DNA of 9,774 nucleotides from an uncultured Clostridia bacterium (GTDB lineage Bacteria > Bacillota > Clostridia > Oscillospirales > Ruminococcaceae): contig CAMNBY010000072.1 in assembly GCA_946533615.1 (NCBI GenBank), positions 1 through 9,774 of the forward strand, in the 5' to 3' direction. How positions within the stretch are numbered: the stretch's first letter is position 1; the number at the start of each line of letters is the position of its first letter. This document shows positions 5,832-9,774 of the stretch, in pieces. The position numbers and the translations under genes are program-made. The notes under the pieces were generated by a model that did no database searches, was not told the DNA's origin, and was given only the letters and a program-made list of their open reading frames with translations.

Positions 5832-6929
5832 TTAAAACGGTACTCCGTCTGCAAACGGTTCCTTCTGATTTTCCTTGATAAGCGGTAGCATCTGCCCCCA
5901 GGCCGCTATAAGCACGCCCTCGATGAAATCCGGCGGGTAGTTGGTCAGCGGTGTGTCATATGGGAAGTAGCCCCTCTGTGATACCACAAGGCGGATATCC
6001 GACTCATCGACACCGTTGGCACGCATCAGATCTTTCAGAGCAGCAGGGAGCCCTTCGGGTATACTCAGCTGCGGCGCTGTTTGTACCGGGACAGGTGAAG
6101 GATCGGGGGCGGAAACGGTTGTCGGGGCAGGCACTGCGACCCTCGTCTGAGGTACGCTGTGGATCGCCGGCTGAGGTGCGGGAGCAGGCGCAGGTGCCGC
6201 ATCGAAAAGATGTGCTATCTGCCCGAAGTCAAAGGGCAGCTCGGGAGCCAGTCCGAAACGGTTCTTGGCATCCCAGCAAGGATTATGAGAGGTATACATC
6301 ACTCTCTGCCCCTCGCCCTGAGCCTTGCGCTTTTTGCCTTCCTTGTCCACGGCAACGGAATAGGTCTTGTAGTTGGCGAAAAGCACCATATCGGCCCATT
6401 CCTTCAGCATTGCGCATACATTGCACTTGGGCGAGTTGATGAGCTTCAGCTCCCAGCGGTCATAGGATCCCATCTCGTCCGGCTGCTCGAACTTGCGGAT
6501 AGCGGCGTGAGCGGTGATGACGATGTTGAGCCCCTTTTCCCATAAGTCCGTCAGAAGGTTGAGGATGCGCCCCATCTCTTCATACACATAGACATATCCC
6601 TTGCCGTAGCCGAAGTCCTCGATGCCGGTAATTCCTTCCTTTTTGCTGCACGCAGCCTTGATGCAGAGCTTCTCCGCCCAGTCGGCCGTATCAAGCACGA
6701 TCGTCCTGAAGCCGTGAGTGTCGTTTCTCAGCTCGGTAAGCATCGAGGTGAGCATCGCAAGGCTTGAGGGTGTGTCGGTACGGGCGACGTCGAGCCTTGC
6801 AGTGCTGCCCTCGGTATCGATGAAAAGGGGCTTCGGAAACTGTGCTGCGAATGTTGTCTTCCCTATTCCCTCAGGGCCGTAGATCACCGCCTTGATCGGC
6901 TTGTTCTGGATGCCTGTTGTTATGTTCAT
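5832..6929 (-). CDS. Sak4-like RecA-fold recombinase / AAA_24 ATP-binding protein
   Basis: A 365-residue protein with a single RecA-like core. Walker A GPEGIGKT is at 18-25, F-I-D-T-E-G at 36-41, and Walker B T-I-V-L-D at 76-80. N-I-V-I-T-A-H at 135-141 is the expected sensor or L1-like strand. These features, and a neighbouring DUF669 gene, match Sak4 phage recombinases, which anneal or pair single strands with help from SSB. Residues 244-289 are a Pro/Ala-rich linker, then a small helical region and the tip KEPFADGVPF, which resembles an SSB acidic tail. The ATG at 6929 is chosen because it starts exactly at the core and overlaps the upstream stop as TAATG; the frame could be read from 7013, but those 28 residues would lie over the SMC-like gene. 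RAD52-type or Erf recombinases are excluded by the Walker motifs. Confidence 0.88.
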   Translation of the reverse strand: MNITTGIQNKPIKAVIYGPEGIGKTTFAAQFPKPLFIDTEGSTARLDVARTDTPSSLAMLTSMLTELRNDTHGFRTIVLDTADWAEKLCIKAACSKKEGITGIEDFGYGKGYVYVYEEMGRILNLLTDLWEKGLNIVITAHAAIRKFEQPDEMGSYDRWELKLINSPKCNVCAMLKEWADMVLFANYKTYSVAVDKEGKKRKAQGEGQRVMYTSHNPCWDAKNRFGLAPELPFDFGQIAHLFDAAPAPAPAPQPAIHSVPQTRVAVPAPTTVSAPDPSPVPVQTAPQLSIPEGLPAALKDLMRANGVDESDIRLVVSQRGYFPYDTPLTNYPPDFIEGVLIAAWGQMLPLIKENQKEPFADGVPF

Positions 6930-8215
6930 TAAAATGCACCTGCTTTCCAAGTTTTCTGTTCTGTCTTGACCTCGGGGATCTTTGACATACCGTCTTCGAT
7001 AATGATACTGCACTCATCACCCTTGCTCACTCTGGTAGCGATCGCCTGTAAGCCCTCCTGCTCCAGCCATTTGCCGAAAGCTGTAAGAGTGTCGGTATCG
7101 AGCTGTTCCAGCTTGTCCAGGAGGACGAAGCCGCATTCCGGGTTGAGCTTGCGGACGATAGATGCCGCGACGATCAGCTGTTCGGCGCCGCTCATGCAGT
7201 CCCACTTCTGGCCGTTATAGATCAGCTCTCCCTTTTCTACTGACAAGCCGGGGAGCGGCAGCTCGGCACCGTCAAGGAGAGCCTTTTTCTCTCCTCGGAT
7301 GCGCTCGATGTCGGCAGTCAGAGCATCATACTCGCGGCGGAACTCCTCAGCCTCGTTCTGGGCATAGTCTCTGTTGATGTTGGCTCTTATCTTTGTGTTG
7401 AGCTCGTCAATCTCGGCGATGTTCTTTTCCAGTTCTGCTGTGCTCTCCTCGCGGAGATCCTCAGTGTCAATGCAGGCGAGCTTAAAGTTGTTCTCGGCAG
7501 CAGCCAGCAGCTGACTCAGCCGTTCCACCTCGCGCTGCGCACGCTCATACTCTGCCTTCGCAATCTCCAGCTGGTGAGCGTAGTAGTCTTTCTGCTCGAT
7601 CTTCCTGCGGATCTCGCCGTTGCGGACAAGTATCTCCTGCTGCTGTGCGATCAGCTCCGACGGCGACACAGGTTCAGCCGGCAGCCCCGGAAAGTTCGGC
7701 AGCTCGGCAGCAAATTTCGCCTTCTGGTCTGCAATGCGCCCGATCTCGGTGCGTCGGTTGTACTGGAGCTCCTCTTCCTGTTCCAGCTGATAGAGCTTCT
7801 CTCCGACGCCGATGATACGGAGCAGAGTATCTGCCTTTTCGCGGTTCGATGCGTTCAGGAATCTCGGCAGGTCCAGGGCGAACTTTTCGATGAAAGAATT
7901 GAGCAGCTGCTGACCGCCCTTGTTTCCGGTGGAGTCGATGACTTTCAGAGAGCTGTTCTTGCCAGAGCGCTCCACGATAATGCCGTTGTCGAGGGTGACT
8001 CTCAACTTAGGATCTCCGACAGCGCCCTCTCTCACAGGAGCAGATGGTCTGAAACTGTCTCCGCCCAGCGCCCATGCGATCGCATCAAGCACAGAGGTCT
8101 TGCCCTGGCGGTTGCTCCCGCCGATAACGGTGAGCCCGTTCTTCGAGGGACTAAGCTGCACCGCCTTGATGCGCTTGACGTTCTCTATTTCAAGTGTGTT
8201 GATTTTTACTGACAT
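6929..8215 (-). CDS. SMC/RecF/SbcC-like AAA ATPase with coiled coil
   Basis: A 428-residue ABC-type ATPase. The N-terminus, I-N-T-L-E-I-E-N-V-K-R-I-K, is typical of RecF and SMC heads. Walker A GGSNRQGKT is at 32-40, the signature M-S-G-A-E-Q at 341-346 and the Walker B strand F-V-L-L-D at 363-367. Residues 143-312 are rich in Glu, Lys, Arg and Leu and predict a coiled coil broken near 172-188 by a Pro-rich turn. The length suits a mini-SMC lacking a long arm. No nuclease domain is visible, in contrast to SbcC partners. Residue 368 is Lys where the catalytic Glu is usual. The ribosome site AAGGAGG sits in the last codons of the ParB-like gene, with a 3-nt gap between genes. It may organise or load onto phage DNA. 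The tip TWKAGAF matches that of the DUF669 protein. Confidence 0.88.
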   Translation of the reverse strand: MSVKINTLEIENVKRIKAVQLSPSKNGLTVIGGSNRQGKTSVLDAIAWALGGDSFRPSAPVREGAVGDPKLRVTLDNGIIVERSGKNSSLKVIDSTGNKGGQQLLNSFIEKFALDLPRFLNASNREKADTLLRIIGVGEKLYQLEQEEELQYNRRTEIGRIADQKAKFAAELPNFPGLPAEPVSPSELIAQQQEILVRNGEIRRKIEQKDYYAHQLEIAKAEYERAQREVERLSQLLAAAENNFKLACIDTEDLREESTAELEKNIAEIDELNTKIRANINRDYAQNEAEEFRREYDALTADIERIRGEKKALLDGAELPLPGLSVEKGELIYNGQKWDCMSGAEQLIVAASIVRKLNPECGFVLLDKLEQLDTDTLTAFGKWLEQEGLQAIATRVSKGDECSIIIEDGMSKIPEVKTEQKTWKAGAF

Positions 8216-8218
8216 TTT

Positions 8219-9520
8219 TTATTCCTCCTTAAAGCATTCATGCGTACCGTCCAGGAGCCGGGTCTCTTCATCACTGATGCGATAGCCGAGCTTTGCGAGC
8301 ACCTCGTACCAGGTTTCAAGCGCAGGGTTCTTTGTGTACCTGCCGTCCTGACCGGCAAGCCTTAACCTGTAGTTCTCGCACTCATAATGCATCGCAAGAT
8401 AGCCAAACAGCACGATCTCCGGGTGGCGCTTCATCAGATAGACGTACCGATCAGAGCCCTTTACCTTTTCCTCTTTGATGCCGAGATACTCTTTCAGCTT
8501 CTTCTCCCGGTCGCCCCAAGTGTAAAGACTTGCCTGTGCCTCGATTGCCGCGCGGATCACAATGTCCTCGTGGCCGCCGGTGTAGTTTCTGATGAAACCC
8601 TCTCGCAGCTCCTTGGCCTGTGATTCGAGCTTTCTGATCTGCCTGAGCCTTTCATCTGCCGCCTTTTCCTCCGGCGTCTTTTGCTTTCTGCTCTTGGCCT
8701 TGTCGCCGCAAAGAACGTGAACGCTGCTGTATCGCACGGTGTAGCCGCTGACCCTGCCTTCCTTAACGGCTTTTTTGATGTTGCTGATGTCCTTTTTCGC
8801 CGGCGCATCATCATAGGAAACATATCGGTTTTCAAACAGATCCTCTTTCTTGTCCGCCTGCTTTGGCTCGACCTTTGCTATCCCAAGCTCCTTGAAAAGC
8901 TTGTCCCACGCCTTGTGAGCTTCCCGCTCCTTGATCGTTCTCTTGGCCTGCTGCACCGCCCATTTGAAGCTGTCAGTCCCTATGGATTTCAAAGCCTTGT
9001 TACGCTCCTTCGGGTCGCTGATCGACTCCAGCTCGATGTATTCCGCCATTGTAGCCCGTTTTTCCTGCGACTTTTCAAACTCCTCCTTATCCAGCTCCAG
9101 CAGCTTGACCCGGTGGCGCACCGTTGCCTTGGAGAAGCCGGTCTTTTCCGCGATGCTCTGTTCCGTCTCGCCGAGGTCGAGCATCAGCTGAAACCCCTGC
9201 GCCTGCTCCCAGACCGTCAGATCCTGCCGCTGCATATTCTCCAGCAGCATCGTCCCGACCTGGGTGCGCTCGTCCATTTCAGCGATCGAACAGGGCAGCT
9301 CAGTCAGCCCGGCGGCTTTTGCGGCGGCAAGTCGTCTGTGCCCGATGATAACGGTGTAGCCCGACTGCCCTTCCGGCACGCCTGCTCCGCCCTTGATGAC
9401 GGTGAGGTTCTGGAAGATGCCGTTCTGCTTGATGCTCTCGGTCAGCTCCGAGATGTCGCCTACTTCCCGGCGGGGGTTCTGCGGGTGGGGGTAAAGGCGG
9501 TCAATGCTTATCATTTCCAT
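8219..9520 (-). CDS. ParB/Spo0J-like DNA-binding protein
   Basis: A 433-residue ParB-type protein. The N-terminal domain shows I-D-R-L-Y-P-H-P-Q-N-P-R at 6-17 and G-H-R-R at 60-63, the counterpart of the CTP-binding G-E-R-R box. E-N-M-Q-R-Q-D-L follows at 94-101. A helix-turn-helix is at about 118-140 (G-E-T-E-Q-S-I-A-E-K-T-G-F-S). After residue 150 the protein is charged and helical, with no domain I recognise; the last 120 residues may be a dimerisation or partner domain. It probably binds a phage DNA site and could spread or recruit the ATPase encoded next. No ParA gene is seen. ATG at 9520-9518 is chosen because AGGAGG (9535-9530) lies 9 nt upstream; the longer reading from 9580 would overlap the previous gene by 80 nt. 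A pure transcription regulator of the KorB type is an alternative. Confidence 0.9.
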   Translation of the reverse strand: MEMISIDRLYPHPQNPRREVGDISELTESIKQNGIFQNLTVIKGGAGVPEGQSGYTVIIGHRRLAAAKAAGLTELPCSIAEMDERTQVGTMLLENMQRQDLTVWEQAQGFQLMLDLGETEQSIAEKTGFSKATVRHRVKLLELDKEEFEKSQEKRATMAEYIELESISDPKERNKALKSIGTDSFKWAVQQAKRTIKEREAHKAWDKLFKELGIAKVEPKQADKKEDLFENRYVSYDDAPAKKDISNIKKAVKEGRVSGYTVRYSSVHVLCGDKAKSRKQKTPEEKAADERLRQIRKLESQAKELREGFIRNYTGGHEDIVIRAAIEAQASLYTWGDREKKLKEYLGIKEEKVKGSDRYVYLMKRHPEIVLFGYLAMHYECENYRLRLAGQDGRYTKNPALETWYEVLAKLGYRISDEETRLLDGTHECFKEE

Positions 9521-9774
9521 AAGCTGGTACCTCCTCGCGCTCTGCGAAAAGCAGACAGTATTCTTTTCCGTGATATGCAAACCCTATATCACAATGATCC
9601 GCATTGGCGTTGATGTCGATGATCTCCGCTTCACCGCCGTAGGCGTTCATCAGAGCGCTCTCCAGCAGGCTTAGGGCGGTTATGCCGGAAATGGCTTGAC
9701 TTTTCTGCGTTTCTATGGTATCATTTGAGGTAGAGATTGGAGTATTACTCACCTCTGAGCTTGTATCGTTGGCA
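9501..9774 (-). CDS. Small unknown phage protein, possibly cut at window edge
   Basis: The frame is open from the right edge to TGA at 9503-9501. Three starts are possible: outside the window, a GTG at 9752-9750 (83 residues, weak SD), or an ATG at 9650-9648 with GGAGAG 7 nt upstream (49 residues). The N-terminal part is Ser/Thr-rich and looks like a linker, whereas the C-terminal part (N-A-Y-G-G-E-A-E-I-I-D-I, then G-F-A-Y-H-G-K-E-Y-C-L-L-F) has the pattern of a small folded beta domain. It overlaps the ParB-like gene by 20 nt, so the two are probably translated together. I do not recognise the family. Confidence 0.55.
   Translation of the reverse strand, partial: ANDTSSEVSNTPISTSNDTIETQKSQAISGITALSLLESALMNAYGGEAEIIDINANADHCDIGFAYHGKEYCLLFAEREEVPAYGNDKH
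9530..9535 (-). promoter_or_regulatory. Ribosome-binding site that fixes the ParB-like start
   Basis: AGGAGG on the minus strand, 9 nt before the ATG at 9520 and inside the 3' end of the upstream gene. A second ATG two codons later (9514) is less well spaced. Confidence 0.85.
9696..9724 (+). promoter_or_regulatory. Possible sigma-70 promoter reading rightward (antisense)
   Basis: TTGACT (9696-9701), a 17-nt spacer and TATCAT (9719-9724) make a near-consensus sigma-A box pair on the plus strand, opposite to every gene here. A palindrome, GAGTATTACTC (9740-9750), lies about where an operator would be, just downstream of the expected start. It is inside the reading frame of the small upstream gene, so chance is possible. 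What it would transcribe lies beyond the right edge. Confidence 0.25.

Noticed and set aside
6930..7013. Longer N-terminus for the Sak4-like protein (extra 28 residues)
   Set aside because: It would overlap the SMC-like gene by 85 nt, and the extra residues are basic and unlike the family. The TAATG start at 6929 begins right at the ATPase core.
7574..8212. Plus-strand open frame opposite the SMC-like ATPase
   Set aside because: Its Leu- and Arg-rich translation mirrors the Glu/Lys/Leu coiled coil on the minus strand. It is not an independent gene.
9521..9580. Longer N-terminus for the ParB-like protein (extra 20 residues)
   Set aside because: A strong AGGAGG at 9535-9530 serves the ATG at 9520, and the conserved domain begins just after it.
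8681..9613. 310-codon plus-strand open frame opposite the ParB-like gene
   Set aside because: It is a mirror of the coding strand. The minus-strand ParB, GHRR and HTH motifs settle which strand is real.

Overview
The window is a compact, GC-rich stretch of bacteriophage or prophage DNA. It carries a DNA replication and recombination module in which every supported gene is read on the minus strand, from right to left. The protein families point to a temperate or formerly temperate tailed phage of a Gram-positive gut bacterium, most likely a Ruminococcus-like or other Clostridia host. They are a phage ParB-like protein, an SMC/RecF-type ATPase, a Sak4-type RecA-like recombinase, a DUF669 ssDNA-binding protein, an SF2 helicase, a primase-helicase and RusA. 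Strong AGGAGG ribosome-binding sites fit such a host. The host is an inference from family memory and base composition. No integrase, repressor, structural gene or host gene lies in the window, so a free phage cannot be told from a prophage.

In order of transcription: at 9774-9501 lies the 3' part of a small unknown gene, possibly cut by the window edge. Then come a ParB-like DNA-binding protein (9520-8219), an SMC/RecF-like ATPase with a coiled coil (8215-6929), a Sak4-like recombinase (6929-5832), a DUF669 SSB-like protein with a Gln/Pro-rich tail (5819-5268), a DEAH-box SF2 helicase (5268-3634) and a three-part primase-helicase with a C-terminal helix-turn-helix (3668-1461). The only real intergenic gap, 1242-1460, is full of direct and inverted repeats beside an AT-rich palindrome and is a candidate replication origin. 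After it come RusA (1241-843), a 62-residue small protein (846-658), a small gene apparently interrupted by an in-frame TAG (661-527), a 116-residue conserved phage-type protein (530-180) and the start of a small membrane protein with a coiled coil (187 to the left edge).

The genes are tightly packed. Junctions are 1-nt overlaps (TAATG, TGATG), 4-nt ATGA overlaps or gaps of 3-12 nt, and some ribosome-binding sites sit inside the last codons of the upstream gene. This implies a translationally coupled polycistron. A working model is as follows. The primase-helicase opens and primes at the adjacent repeat region, the SF2 helicase remodels forks or recombination intermediates, DUF669 coats ssDNA, Sak4 anneals or exchanges strands, RusA resolves four-way junctions, and the ParB-like and SMC-like pair organise DNA. 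No DNA polymerase is present, so host polymerase is probably used.

The most interesting observations are the repeat-rich candidate origin beside a primase-helicase that ends in an HTH, the matching C-terminal tips (W-K-x-G-x-F) of the SMC-like ATPase and the SSB-like protein, the ParB/SMC-like pairing without ParA, and the amber-interrupted small gene whose frame resumes and ends exactly on the next start codon.
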